The notes below the pieces were generated by a model. The model worked only from the letters and a program-made list of their open reading frames with translations, ran no database searches and had not been told where the DNA came from. A program made the translations under genes and the position numbers. From contig JAIUNI010000016.1 in the NCBI GenBank assembly GCA_020161935.1, positions 1 through 64,000 on the forward strand: a DNA stretch of 64,000 bases. The letters are read 5' to 3'. Below are positions 17,097 to 25,397 of this stretch, one piece after another (position 1 is the first letter of the stretch; every line of letters begins with the position of its first letter). Source of the stretch: Chloroflexota bacterium (lineage in GTDB: Bacteria; Chloroflexota; Anaerolineae; Aggregatilineales; Phototrophicaceae).

Positions 17097-17405
17097 CAGC
17101 CGAGCCTGTTTCTATTGTATACGAAGTGAGGATGATTAGGGTGAACATTTGTCAGAACATTTGGTCACTTTTAAGGGATGCTGGCGCTAACTTTGCAGGG
17201 GAGAGTGATTGTTAAGACGGTTGGTGAATGGTTAGAAAAGGGTTTGTCGGGTTAACCAAAAGTAAACTTAGAAAATAGTTTTAAGTTTCAAGTGGCAAGT
17301 ATTAAGTTAAATGCAAAGGCAATTGAACCGCAGAGGCGTGCGGGTTTTGCGCCATCCGTAAAAACGCAAGAGAATATTAGTCATCGTCCTATGAATAGGT
17401 AAACT

Positions 17406-18149
17406 ATGCGGCATCTGACAATCGAGGGTAGTTATAACGTGCGTGACCTCGGCGGGTTAGTGACGCACGATGGGTATACAACACGCTGGCAAACGCTCAT
17501 ACGGGCAGGCAATCTGGATAAAGTGTCGGCGGCAGGCTGCCAATACGTTATGGATTATGGCGTGCGAACAGTGATTGATCTGCGTGACGAGTGGGAAATC
17601 GAAGCCTACCCGAACGTTTTTGCAAGCGTGTCCGGTATCCATTACGCCAACATCCCGCTTATCGGCGACCGCTATTCACAGGACGAGGCTTGGACAACCG
17701 CCAGCGAAGGTTATACCCACTTACATGAATTGTATGCGTATTACTTGGACAACTGCCAGCCGCAAATCGCCGCTATCGTCAGGGCGCTAACAGCCAGCAG
17801 CGGCGGCACGATCTTCCACTGCTACGCGGGTAAAGACCGCACGGGGTTAATCGCGGCGCTGGTCTTGGGGAGCGTGGGTACTGCCGAAGACGCAATCGCC
17901 GAAGATTACTCGCAAACAGGTGATCAGATCGTCTCGCTGGTGACAGAATGGCGAGCCTACGCGGCGGCGCGTGAGTACGATATGGCGAAATTCGAACAGG
18001 ATGTCAGTGCTGCCCCTCAAACGATGTTGGATACCCTTCGTTACCTGACCACACGCTACGGCGGGGTTGTACCGTACCTACTGAGCAGCGGCGTTACTGA
18101 GGCCGAACTGACAAGCCTGCGCCAGCGATTGGTGGCGATAGATGAATGA
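17406..18149 (+). CDS. tyrosine-protein phosphatase (Y_phosphatase3 type)
   Basis: A 247-residue protein phosphatase of the type that includes tyrosine/serine phosphatases and IphP-like enzymes. The P-loop HCYAGKDRTG gives Cys139 and Arg145 (C-x5-R). The N-terminus NVRDLGGLVTHDGYTTRWQT is the standard RN(V/L)RDLGG start, and DLRDEWEIEAYPN follows as the usual I-D-L-R segment. It removes phosphate from protein Tyr/Ser or possibly phosphoinositides. It has no signal peptide. It is followed by a short GC-rich inverted repeat (about 18150-18178) shared with the convergent MerR gene. Confidence 0.9.
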   Translation: MRHLTIEGSYNVRDLGGLVTHDGYTTRWQTLIRAGNLDKVSAAGCQYVMDYGVRTVIDLRDEWEIEAYPNVFASVSGIHYANIPLIGDRYSQDEAWTTASEGYTHLHELYAYYLDNCQPQIAAIVRALTASSGGTIFHCYAGKDRTGLIAALVLGSVGTAEDAIAEDYSQTGDQIVSLVTEWRAYAAAREYDMAKFEQDVSAAPQTMLDTLRYLTTRYGGVVPYLLSSGVTEAELTSLRQRLVAIDE

Positions 18150-18186
18150 GGTGAGGTGCTTTTCGACACCCCACCTCCCGAACCCA

Positions 18187-19020
18187 TTACGCCTTCTTCG
18201 TCACCGGATACTGAATTTCCATCACACCATCAGGGTCGGCGAAGCGCTTCGGCGGGCGCAGGTAAAACTCGCGGCTGGCATCACTCACCACATAACCGTG
18301 CGACTCAATCCACTGGTTGAGGTCGGCGTGAACCTGTCCCACCGCGCCGAAGTCATCATAACTGCCGACGTAAACGGCATACGCGACCGTGACTTCCGGC
18401 AGCGGGTGAACAGCCGCCTTGCCCTGCTGCACCGGCTTGGTGGTGTCCGGCACGACATAAGCCATTTCGACATCAATACCCTCGGCGGTGGTCGGGTAGT
18501 AGAGCGCGAAGGAAATCCCATCGCTCTTTAAGCCCTGTGCCGCCATCAGGATACAGGCTTCACCGTTCAGCGCGATACAGCGGTCGCGCATCTGCCTGGG
18601 CGAGGGCACCACCTCCCGCGCACCGGCGATCATCAGCGGCGCGACGGTTTTCATCAACACATCCACTTTCGACATCTTCCCCTCCTGTTCAATCTGGTGT
18701 AGGCGCATTTCGACTTGCAGCAGTTTTTCCCGTGCGATGGCGGATTCAGCTTCCAACTGCGCCCGCCGCAGCGTCAGCATCCCGCGCAGCGACTCGGCGC
18801 TCAGGTCGTCGTCCAACAGGCTGCCAATCGACTCCAGCGAAAATCCTAGCCCCTTGAGCGCCAGAATACGGTTCAGGCGCGGCAGTTGGTCGAAGCTGTA
18901 GTAACGGTAGTCGGTGAACGGGTCGACATAAGCCGGCTTCAGCAGACCGAGCGCATCATAGTGCCGCAGCGCTTTCACCGAAACGCGAGTCAAACGAGAA
19001 AAATCACCTATTCGGAACAT
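18187..19020 (-). CDS. MerR family regulator with GyrI-like effector domain
   Basis: A 277-residue regulator. Residues 1-70 are a MerR winged helix (RIGDFSRLTRVSVKALRHYD, then DPFTDYRYYSFDQLPRLNRI), followed by a coiled-coil dimerisation helix (about 80-115). The C-terminal 155 residues form a GyrI/Rob-type ligand domain (TVAYAVYVGSYDDFGAVGQV; FYLRPPKRFADPDGVMEIQY). BmrR-like proteins with this layout sense lipophilic cations or drugs and activate efflux genes. The ATG at 19020 follows AAGGA with 7 bases spacing and is preferred to the GTG at 19026. No transporter gene is adjacent. Confidence 0.9.
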   Translation of the reverse strand: MFRIGDFSRLTRVSVKALRHYDALGLLKPAYVDPFTDYRYYSFDQLPRLNRILALKGLGFSLESIGSLLDDDLSAESLRGMLTLRRAQLEAESAIAREKLLQVEMRLHQIEQEGKMSKVDVLMKTVAPLMIAGAREVVPSPRQMRDRCIALNGEACILMAAQGLKSDGISFALYYPTTAEGIDVEMAYVVPDTTKPVQQGKAAVHPLPEVTVAYAVYVGSYDDFGAVGQVHADLNQWIESHGYVVSDASREFYLRPPKRFADPDGVMEIQYPVTKKA

Positions 19021-19097
19021 GCACACGTCCTTTTCGATCAGCGCTAAAGGCTATGATGCAGTCTGCCACAGAGGGAGAGTCAAGGGGTGAGAATCGA

Positions 19098-19514
19098 CTA
19101 AAGCGGCCTCTCGCCCAAATCCTCGGTAAAGCGGAGTAAGTAACCATCAGGGTCTTGTACTAAAAATTGCTTGTTGCCAACCTCGAAGTCGCCTTTACGA
19201 TACCATTTCTCCTCGGTTTCCAGAAAAATAGGAATATTATTTTCTTTGAGGTTTGCCAAAAGTGGTTGGATACTTTTGACTTCAATCTGCAAATTGATGC
19301 CTCGACCGAGTGGACGCTCGAAGTCGCCGGTTTGCCACGTTCGGCCTTTACCGATTTCGTCGATCATCAATTGAGCTTCGCCCAGAGTTAAATAGGCAAA
19401 CCCTTCTTCTTCTCGTTTGTAGGCAACTGAAAAACTCAGGATGCGCGTATAAAAATCGAGACTTTTATCGAAGTCAGCCACGCTCAATTCAGGCACTAAA
19501 GCGTTAGAAATCAC
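19098..19514 (-). CDS. VOC family protein, bleomycin-resistance/glyoxalase-like
   Basis: A 138-residue protein made of two vicinal-oxygen-chelate beta-alpha modules: VPELSVADFDKSLDFYTRIL in the first and QFLVQDPDGYLLRFTEDLG in the second. The strand GFAYLTLGEAQLMIDEIG and the later EEKWYRKGDFEVG match the bleomycin-binding (Ble/Shble) subgroup more than metal-dependent glyoxalases. The GTG at 19514 has AAAGGAG five bases upstream. It lies just upstream of the MerR gene on the same strand, and both may serve drug defence, but that is inference. Confidence 0.85.
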   Translation of the reverse strand: MISNALVPELSVADFDKSLDFYTRILSFSVAYKREEEGFAYLTLGEAQLMIDEIGKGRTWQTGDFERPLGRGINLQIEVKSIQPLLANLKENNIPIFLETEEKWYRKGDFEVGNKQFLVQDPDGYLLRFTEDLGERPL

Positions 19515-19552
19515 ACCCACTCCTTTAAGTGAATCGCAATGGAAATAAAAAC

Positions 19553-19573
19553 AGAGGACTCGCTGAGTCCTCT
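19553..19573 (-). terminator. intrinsic terminator
   Basis: AGAGGACTC / GAGTCCTCT with a short loop; on the minus strand it is followed by GTTTTTATTT. It ends the gene at 19622-20173. The same hairpin plus tract is duplicated at 20246-20266. Confidence 0.85.
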
Positions 19574-19621
19574 CTATTAATGATTGTTAGCAAGTAAATG
19601 TAAAATACACCCAGCTTTGTT

Positions 19622-20173
19622 TTAGGTGTTCTCATTCCCTAGTTCAAAGGGTTCATATTCTCGTTTGCTGAATTCAGTATAGGCTGCAAACCAATCTTCG
19701 TTGTGACGATGTTTTGGGAAACCAATAGCCTCAAATTCATCTTCCGGCGGAGTCGCTGTTACTCCAAGCTCATGCATCACACTATTGATTGGCATCTTAG
19801 GGTCTTTCAAATGCCCATAATACGAACCGATCATCATACTGTTAGTTGTAGGCTTAAGTACCATCTTGCCATTTCGCCACAAAGCAGCGGATTGTGATCC
19901 ATTCCCGCCAAAGAAATGAGCATTAACAAATGCAACAGGTACTCTGCGAGAAAGTAGTGCAACCCAATCCAACATATTTTGGCTTAGTGACAAATCCTCG
20001 TATTCCTCAGGAATAGGGCTTTTTCCCAGTTTCAACGCATTCTCAAAGTATTCATCATTGAGCACAAGCTCAAAACCCTGATTCAACGGTGCAACAGTGA
20101 TATATGGACTAAGCTGGCGAAATTCTGCGAACGTACCTTCTTGCCCCACGAAAGCCGTAATATCGTATCCCAT
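19622..20173 (-). CDS. hypothetical protein, 183 aa
   Basis: A soluble protein that starts MGYDITAFVGQEGTFAEFRQ. I do not recognise a family. There is a mixed alpha/beta pattern, a central QNMLDWVALLSRRVPVAFVN segment and a His/Asp-rich region (FPKHRHNEDWFAAYTEFSKR). There is no signal peptide or membrane segment. Codon use is more A+T-rich than in the neighbouring ftsH. The gene is bracketed by two copies of the same terminator hairpin, so it is a stand-alone unit and may have arrived as a cassette. Confidence 0.68.
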   Translation of the reverse strand: MGYDITAFVGQEGTFAEFRQLSPYITVAPLNQGFELVLNDEYFENALKLGKSPIPEEYEDLSLSQNMLDWVALLSRRVPVAFVNAHFFGGNGSQSAALWRNGKMVLKPTTNSMMIGSYYGHLKDPKMPINSVMHELGVTATPPEDEFEAIGFPKHRHNEDWFAAYTEFSKREYEPFELGNENT

Positions 20174-20245
20174 TCCTTACTCCTACTAACTCGACATCGT
20201 AATATCAGTTTCAGAGAACTGATACTCATTTTACAAAATAAAAAC

Positions 20246-20266
20246 AGAGGACTCGCTGAGTCCTCT
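20246..20266 (-). terminator. intrinsic terminator of ftsH
   Basis: AGAGGACTC / GAGTCCTCT stem, with GTTTTTATTTTG on the minus strand, 29 bases downstream of the ftsH stop. It is the same hairpin and T-tract as at 19553-19573. Confidence 0.88.
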
Positions 20267-20294
20267 GTTCGATCTACAAATCATCTGCGGCTGA

Positions 20295-22220
20295 CTACGC
20301 AGGTGGCGCAATCGGCGCGGGGTTATCGGTCGGGCTGCTGGCAACCGGAGCGCTGCCACGCATCACTTCCTCAAACGCCATGCGGTCGAGCGTTTCCTGC
20401 TCCAACAGCACCTTCACCAACCGTTCGAGTTTGTCACGGTTTTCGGTGAGGGTCGTCTTGGCGCGGTTGTAAGCGGTTTGCAGGATGCGGCGGACTTCGT
20501 TGTCGATTTCCTCTGCGGCCTGTTCGCTGTAGTCGCGCGATTCGCCGAGTTCGCGACCGAGGAACACGGCACCATTATTCGTGCCGAAGGTACGCGGGCC
20601 GAGCGTTTCGCTCATGCCGTAGCGCGTCACCATCGCACGCGCCCAACTCGTCACCTTTTCCAAGTCGCTGCTCGCGCCGGTGGTGAATTGGTTGAAGATG
20701 ATTTCCTCAGCCGCGCGTCCACCCAGCGCCATCGTGATCGTATCTTCGAAGAACTCTTTCGAGTGCAGTTGGCTGTCTTCTTCCGGCATGGAGAGAACGT
20801 ATCCACCGGCACGACCACGCGGCACAATCGTAATCTTGTTCACCGGATTGGCATTTGACAATAGATGACCGAGAATGGCGTGACCACCTTCGTGATACGC
20901 AATCTGGAGTTTTTCTTTCTCCGAAATCACCCGTGAACGGCGTTCTGGTCCCATCGTGACGCGATCCATGCTCTCGCTCATCTCGCTCATGCTGATTGCC
21001 TTCTTGTTGCGGCGAGCGGTGAGGATAGCGGCTTCGTTCACGAGGTTTTCGAGGTCAGCGCCGGAGAAACCGACCGTCATCTTCGCGATTTGTTCGAGAT
21101 CAACATCAGGAGCCAACGGCTTGCCCTTGGAGTGTACCTTCAAGATGTCGGTACGTCCCTTGATGTCGGGGTTATCCATAATGACCTTACGATCAAAACG
21201 ACCGGGACGCAGCAGCGCCGGATCAAGAATGTCCGGGCGGTTGGTCGCGGCACAAATGATGACATTCGTACCGGTTTCGAAACCGTCCATCTCGACCAAG
21301 ATCTGGTTGAGTGTCTGTTCACGTTCGTCGTGACCACCACCGAGACCGGCACCACGATGGCGGCCAACCGCGTCGATTTCGTCAACGAAGATGATCGACG
21401 GGGCTTCCGACTTGGCGCGTTCGAACAGGTCACGGACGCGGCTCGCGCCCACACCGACGAACATTTCCACGAATTCCGAACCGGAGATGCTAAAGAACGG
21501 CACACCGGCTTCACCCGCCACAGCACGCGCCATCAGGGTCTTACCGGTACCGGGTGGGCCAACCATCAGCACACCCTTCGGAATACGAGCGCCGAGGCGG
21601 ATGAATTTCTCCGGTTCCTTGAGGAACTCAACAATTTCTTTCAGTTCTTCTTTGGCTTCTTCTGCACCGGCCACGTCCGAGAATGTTACCTGCGGGCGTT
21701 CCATATCACGGGTGACACGGGCGCGGCTGCGTCCAAAGCTCATGGCTTGGTCTTGGCCTGTCCGTACCGAGCGCATCATACGCCACAGCAGCCAGATAAT
21801 CAGCAGGGTGGGTACAACCGCGATCAGCAGTTGGAACAGGATATTCGAGGTGTTATCGCCGGGCTGCTCGGTATAGCTCAGGTTAGCGAATTCGCTTTCC
21901 GTCACCCCGAAGGTACGTAGCGCCGAGAACAAATCGGTTTCGCGTTCCTTATAGTAGGCAACCCGTTCGCCGCTGCGGAGTTCGATGCGAACATCGTTAC
22001 CACCCAGCACAACCACCGACTTGACCTGATTCTCCTTGATGAATTCAGCGAACTTGTCGAGGGTAACGGCGTTACCCGGATTGTTGGTGGGTGAGGCAAA
22101 CACGAGAATGAAAAGAAGGATGACAACCCCAGCGATGATGAGCCAAAAACGCTGGGCGTTACGACCACCAAAAGGGGAATTGGCGTTATCATTTTGCGGT
22201 TCGTTTGATCGGTTATTCAC
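20295..22220 (-). CDS. ftsH: ATP-dependent zinc metalloprotease FtsH
   Basis: A 641-residue membrane protease. An N-terminal membrane helix (FWLIIAGVVILLFILVFAS) is followed by an extracytoplasmic segment and a second helix (LLIAVVPTLLIIWLLW). The AAA+ module follows with Walker A GPPGTGKT, Walker B IIFVDEIDAVGRHRG and the second region of homology (ATNRPDILDPALLRPGRFDR). The peptidase domain carries HEGGH for zinc and the distal Asp in TTGASSDLEK. It is a hexamer that extracts and degrades membrane and short-lived cytoplasmic proteins. The start is a GTG at 22220. The C-terminal tail is Pro/Ala-rich. It is transcribed alone, divergent from the FHA gene. Confidence 0.97.
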   Translation of the reverse strand: MNNRSNEPQNDNANSPFGGRNAQRFWLIIAGVVILLFILVFASPTNNPGNAVTLDKFAEFIKENQVKSVVVLGGNDVRIELRSGERVAYYKERETDLFSALRTFGVTESEFANLSYTEQPGDNTSNILFQLLIAVVPTLLIIWLLWRMMRSVRTGQDQAMSFGRSRARVTRDMERPQVTFSDVAGAEEAKEELKEIVEFLKEPEKFIRLGARIPKGVLMVGPPGTGKTLMARAVAGEAGVPFFSISGSEFVEMFVGVGASRVRDLFERAKSEAPSIIFVDEIDAVGRHRGAGLGGGHDEREQTLNQILVEMDGFETGTNVIICAATNRPDILDPALLRPGRFDRKVIMDNPDIKGRTDILKVHSKGKPLAPDVDLEQIAKMTVGFSGADLENLVNEAAILTARRNKKAISMSEMSESMDRVTMGPERRSRVISEKEKLQIAYHEGGHAILGHLLSNANPVNKITIVPRGRAGGYVLSMPEEDSQLHSKEFFEDTITMALGGRAAEEIIFNQFTTGASSDLEKVTSWARAMVTRYGMSETLGPRTFGTNNGAVFLGRELGESRDYSEQAAEEIDNEVRRILQTAYNRAKTTLTENRDKLERLVKVLLEQETLDRMAFEEVMRGSAPVASSPTDNPAPIAPPA

Positions 22221-22622
22221 GAGGACGGCGCGGAAAATGCTGCGCGGAAACAGCGGGACGCGCCTCTCTCCTTTCTACGCCTAACAATACGATATGGAGT
22301 AAATGACGGGTTTAGATCGCAATTTCAATTCGGAGGGCAATTGGGATTTGTAAATACAACCTTTCTTATACTGATAATAATCGGCAAACCCTCAGTGGTC
22401 AATATCACCCGTATAAATCTCACGTTAGAAAAAGCGGTGTTCTAAGGTATAGTTGCCAATATAGGGTATAGTCATGCAAAACATGATAGAACTTCATAAT
22501 ATTTTCAGGATTTATTCATACCGAAATGAGTTTTTGCCAACTTTCTGAGCCATTCTGCTGATTAAACAATGGTAGAATGCAATTATACGGAAACTGGCAG
22601 CGTATACCGAGGCTGGTGAAAA
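22221..22622. other. divergent intergenic region between ftsH and the FHA gene
   Basis: About 400 bases, A+T-rich, with no credible open frame. GGTAGAATGC at 22571-22580 could be an extended -10 element for the FHA gene, but no -35 box matches. The ftsH promoter must also lie here. I see no repeat or structured RNA. Confidence 0.5.
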
Positions 22623-23159
22623 GTGAATAATCGGGCAGATATGAACGACGATGAACCAAAAGAACCGAACGACCAATTGAATTCTGCGAGAAATAATCCG
22701 ATGTCGGATTTTGATGCGGACATGCTGCGCCGGAACGCGACCCGTGGTTTGGATAACCCCGACTTTGAAGAATCCGAACCCCGCTGGGGAACGGCGCGTT
22801 TTAACGAACGTACCAGCCTGATGTTATTCGTGCGCGGCGCACCGGAACCGTTCGTCTTTGACGCGGGCGCGGTGGTCGAAATCGTGATCGGGCGGCAAGA
22901 CCCGGATACCAAACAATCGCCGGATGTTGACCTTGAAAATTTTGGCGGCACCGAAAAAGGGGTTTCCCGCCGCCATGCTACGATCATTCGCAAAGATGGT
23001 TCGCTCAATATCGTCGATGCAGGCAGCCACAACGGCACCTTCTTAAATGGGCAGCGGTTGATCGCCCATCAGCCGCGTGTGCTGCGCGACGGCGATGATA
23101 TCCGTTTGGGTTTTTTGGTGCTGCGCGTTAAATTTGTTAAACTTTCCTTCACACCTTAA
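22623..23159 (+). CDS. FHA domain protein
   Basis: A 178-residue cytoplasmic protein. The first 60 residues are polar and probably disordered. A forkhead-associated domain fills the rest: VEIVIGRQDPDTKQSPDVDL has the GR motif, GVSRRHATIIRKDGSLNIVD has S-x-x-H, and DAGSHNGTFLNGQRL has the N-G binding loop. FHA domains read phosphothreonine. The start is the GTG at 22623; an ATG at 22641 is also possible. It precedes the sigma factor gene by 33 bases on the same strand and probably belongs to that operon. Confidence 0.9.
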   Translation: MNNRADMNDDEPKEPNDQLNSARNNPMSDFDADMLRRNATRGLDNPDFEESEPRWGTARFNERTSLMLFVRGAPEPFVFDAGAVVEIVIGRQDPDTKQSPDVDLENFGGTEKGVSRRHATIIRKDGSLNIVDAGSHNGTFLNGQRLIAHQPRVLRDGDDIRLGFLVLRVKFVKLSFTP

Positions 23160-23192
23160 AACAGTACCCATTTTTAAGTTAGTTCAACAACA

Positions 23193-23846
23193 ATGCTTGA
23201 TCGTACCAACGAACAATGGCTGGCCGATTTAACAGACACGCCTGATAAACAATCTCCCGCGCTCGAAGACCTGCGCGAACGGCTTCAACGCGGCATTTAC
23301 TATTACCTCAGCCGTGAACGCAGCGACCTTTCCGGCCTTTCCAGCTCCGAAATTACCCAGATGGCGGAAGACCTGGCGCAGGATGCCACGCTGCGGGTCA
23401 TGGAGAATCTCGGCAGCTTCCGGGGCGACAGCCGCTTCACCACATGGGCGACCAAGATCGCCGTGCGCGTAGCGATCAGCGACTTGCGCCGCGCCCGCTA
23501 CCGTGACTTTAGCCTCGACGACCTGACCGCCGACGGCGACCTGATGCCGGGGACGACCAATGCCCTCGCCGGAACCCCCGAACACACGCCCGAAAACCAG
23601 ACTGAGCGCGAAGATGTGATGCAAAAGATCAGCGCCGCGCTGAAGGATGCCCTGACCGACCGCCAGTATCAGGCGTTAGTGGCGGTCGCCCTGCAAGATA
23701 TTCCGCTGGAAGTCGTGGCCGAACGCATGGGTACGAACCGCAACGCGCTATATAAGCTGCTGCACGACGCGCGGCGCAAACTGAGAACCTACTTGGAAAC
23801 CGAGGGACTTTCCACCCATTACATGCTAGACTTGTTTCAGGATTAA
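23193..23846 (+). CDS. ECF-type RNA polymerase sigma factor
   Basis: A 217-residue sigma factor of the extracytoplasmic-function type. Region 2 is seen in AEDLAQDATLRVMENLGSFR and GDSRFTTWATKIAVRVAISD, and region 4 in RQYQALVAVALQDIPLEVVA followed by ERMGTNRNALYKLLHDARRK. The linker between them is acidic. It directs RNA polymerase to a stress regulon. The next gene encodes a cysteine-rich ZAS-type anti-sigma factor and the one after that thioredoxin reductase. The order resembles SigR-RsrA type disulphide-stress control. Confidence 0.92.
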   Translation: MLDRTNEQWLADLTDTPDKQSPALEDLRERLQRGIYYYLSRERSDLSGLSSSEITQMAEDLAQDATLRVMENLGSFRGDSRFTTWATKIAVRVAISDLRRARYRDFSLDDLTADGDLMPGTTNALAGTPEHTPENQTEREDVMQKISAALKDALTDRQYQALVAVALQDIPLEVVAERMGTNRNALYKLLHDARRKLRTYLETEGLSTHYMLDLFQD

Positions 23847-23893
23847 GTCACAGTTGTGGCTGCATGTAAGAACGGTGCGGATGCTATCGTCCA

Positions 23894-24190
23894 ATGAGTG
23901 TAGAGATTAAAATAAGGCCGAGAAAAATCATGGGACTGCCAGACGAACAATTACGAAAATTGATTGATCATATTTTTGTCAGTCACCAAGATGGTGAAAT
24001 GGACTGTGACTCCTGCAACTGCCAGTTGGAGTGCCTCGCGGAGAAGGTCGCGGGTGGCGCAAGCCTGCACGACCTGCTGCCCGCCGTAGAGGCGCACCTT
24101 CGCTGCTGCGTGGACTGCCGCGAAGAATGGCAGGCGCTCCTGTGCATTGTCCGCGCGGAACGCGATGGCAGCCTGAGCGCATCCAACTAA
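23894..24190 (+). CDS. zinc-binding anti-sigma factor (ZAS type)
   Basis: A 98-residue soluble protein with eight cysteines in its second two thirds. CDSCNCQLEC spans residues 38-47, and H68-x3-C72-x2-C75 in HLRCCVDC matches the HX3CX2C ZAS motif of RsrA-like anti-sigma factors. There is no membrane segment, so it senses a cytoplasmic signal. Oxidation of the zinc thiols would release the sigma factor encoded 47 bases upstream. An ATG at 23930 would give a shorter form that keeps all motifs. The redox role follows from the family and from trxB downstream and has not been shown. Confidence 0.82.
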   Translation: MSVEIKIRPRKIMGLPDEQLRKLIDHIFVSHQDGEMDCDSCNCQLECLAEKVAGGASLHDLLPAVEAHLRCCVDCREEWQALLCIVRAERDGSLSASN

Positions 24191-24257
24191 GTTTCCGATC
24201 ACACAACCATCAACAATCAAGCAGCATCATTTATCCGTATGAACGAGGTTTATCTCC

Positions 24258-25250
24258 ATGAAGCGTGAACGTGTCGCGATTATTGGTTCGGGTCCGGCAG
24301 GTCTGACAGCCGCGCTGTATACCGCCCGCGCCCAACTGAGTACCGTGGTCTTTGTCGGCAGGCTGCTGGGCGGGCAGATTTCGACCACGCATGAAGTCGA
24401 AAATTTCCCCGGCTTCCCCAACGGCACGACCGGCCCTGAATTGGTCGAGAATATGAAGTTGCAAGCCGAAAAGTTCGGCGCGAAGCTCGTCTTTGAAAGC
24501 GTGACCGAAGTTGATCTCACCAAAGGCTCGCCCTTCCGCCTCAAGACCGATAACGACGATGAATACTTGGCGGATACGGTTATCGTGACCATCGGTGCCA
24601 ACCCGCGTGAACTGCAAATCCCCGGCGAGAAGCAGTACGTCGGGCGCGGTGTCAGCTACTGCGCGACCTGCGATGGCTTCTTCTTTCGTGGCAAGGACAT
24701 CACCGTCGTCGGTGGTGGCGACTCGGCGCTGCAAGAAGCCCTGTTCCTCACCAAGTTCGGCAAGTCGGTGAACATCATCCACCGCCGCGACGACCTGCGC
24801 GCCAGCATCGCCCTGCAAACCCGCGCCAAGGCGCATCCCAAGATCAGCTTTACCTACAGCACCATCGTTGAAGAGGTGAAGGGTGAAGGCAGCGAAGGCG
24901 CTCCGGCGGTTGTGAAGTCGATTATTCTGCGTGACCTCAAGACGGGTAACGTCTACGAGAAGCCCACCGATGGCGTATTCATCTTCGTCGGTTATGACCC
25001 GAATAGCTGGTTGTTCAAAGGCCAGCTTGACCTGAGCGTCGATGAATACATGAAGATCGACTCGAACATGCAAACCAGCATCGACGGCGTGTTCGCGGCG
25101 GGCGAAATCCACGACAGTGTATTCCGTCAGGCGATCACCGCTGCTGGCGATGGCTGCAAGGCCGCACTCTCGGCGATCAAATGGCTGGGCGAGCGTGAGG
25201 ACACCCTGCAACCGCTGGATGCAGTTCCAGTCGCGGCGGCGGGTGACTAA
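24258..25250 (+). CDS. trxB: thioredoxin reductase
   Basis: A 330-residue low-molecular-weight flavoprotein that passes electrons from NADPH through FAD to thioredoxin. FAD-binding GSGPAGLTAALYTARAQLST is at the N-terminus, the redox-active CATCDG is near residue 135, and the NADPH motif GGGDSALQEALFL follows. FAAGEIHDSVFRQAITAAGD is the C-terminal FAD motif. GAGG lies about 11 bases before the ATG. It is downstream of the sigma/anti-sigma pair, as in disulphide-stress operons. A hairpin at 25277 ends the unit. Confidence 0.96.
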   Translation: MKRERVAIIGSGPAGLTAALYTARAQLSTVVFVGRLLGGQISTTHEVENFPGFPNGTTGPELVENMKLQAEKFGAKLVFESVTEVDLTKGSPFRLKTDNDDEYLADTVIVTIGANPRELQIPGEKQYVGRGVSYCATCDGFFFRGKDITVVGGGDSALQEALFLTKFGKSVNIIHRRDDLRASIALQTRAKAHPKISFTYSTIVEEVKGEGSEGAPAVVKSIILRDLKTGNVYEKPTDGVFIFVGYDPNSWLFKGQLDLSVDEYMKIDSNMQTSIDGVFAAGEIHDSVFRQAITAAGDGCKAALSAIKWLGEREDTLQPLDAVPVAAAGD

Positions 25251-25276
25251 CGCACAGCGAAACACGACGATTGTAG

Positions 25277-25305
25277 GGGCGCACACAACTGTGCGCCCTT
25301 TTTAT
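25277..25305 (+). terminator. terminator of trxB, class A palindrome
   Basis: GTAGG leads into GGGCGCACA / TGTGCGCCC with a four-base loop, then TTTTTATTT. It is the clearest case of a class A element acting as an intrinsic terminator. Confidence 0.85.
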
Positions 25306-25397
25306 TTGCCCATCACTCTCTCATCTCCCACTAAATGAACCTCCCCACAATCAGGTTCATGGATGCCTCTCAATGTTATTTTTTGGAGGCAAGGCAA

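Larger units (their letters stand above)
16421..17400. repeat. class C composite repeat block, copy 1
   Basis: A gap of nearly 1 kb without a credible gene. From 16421 there are degenerate CAAGTTT units, then a TTGTTGCTG trinucleotide-like run (16546-16575). Further on are TAGTCNACAGTCATTAGTC arrays (16650-16680, 16810-16880, 16945-16990). The phrase CGCCAAGAACGCCAAGAAAG occurs at about 16703 and a variant at about 16997. A block beginning TGAACATTTGTCAGAACATT lies at about 17141, and a TTTCAAGTGGCAAGT array at about 17284. The same modules, in nearly the same order, recur at 46800-47640. Short open frames here repeat the repeat text and are not genes. Confidence 0.75.

Noticed and set aside
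16750..17215. Several short plus-strand frames in the 16.4-17.4 kb gap
   Set aside because: They overlap one another and consist of translated TAGTC and CGCCAAG repeats; no coding bias.
24231..25286. A 351-residue frame opposite trxB
   Set aside because: It covers trxB almost exactly in antisense, has no recognisable domain and no ribosome-binding site.
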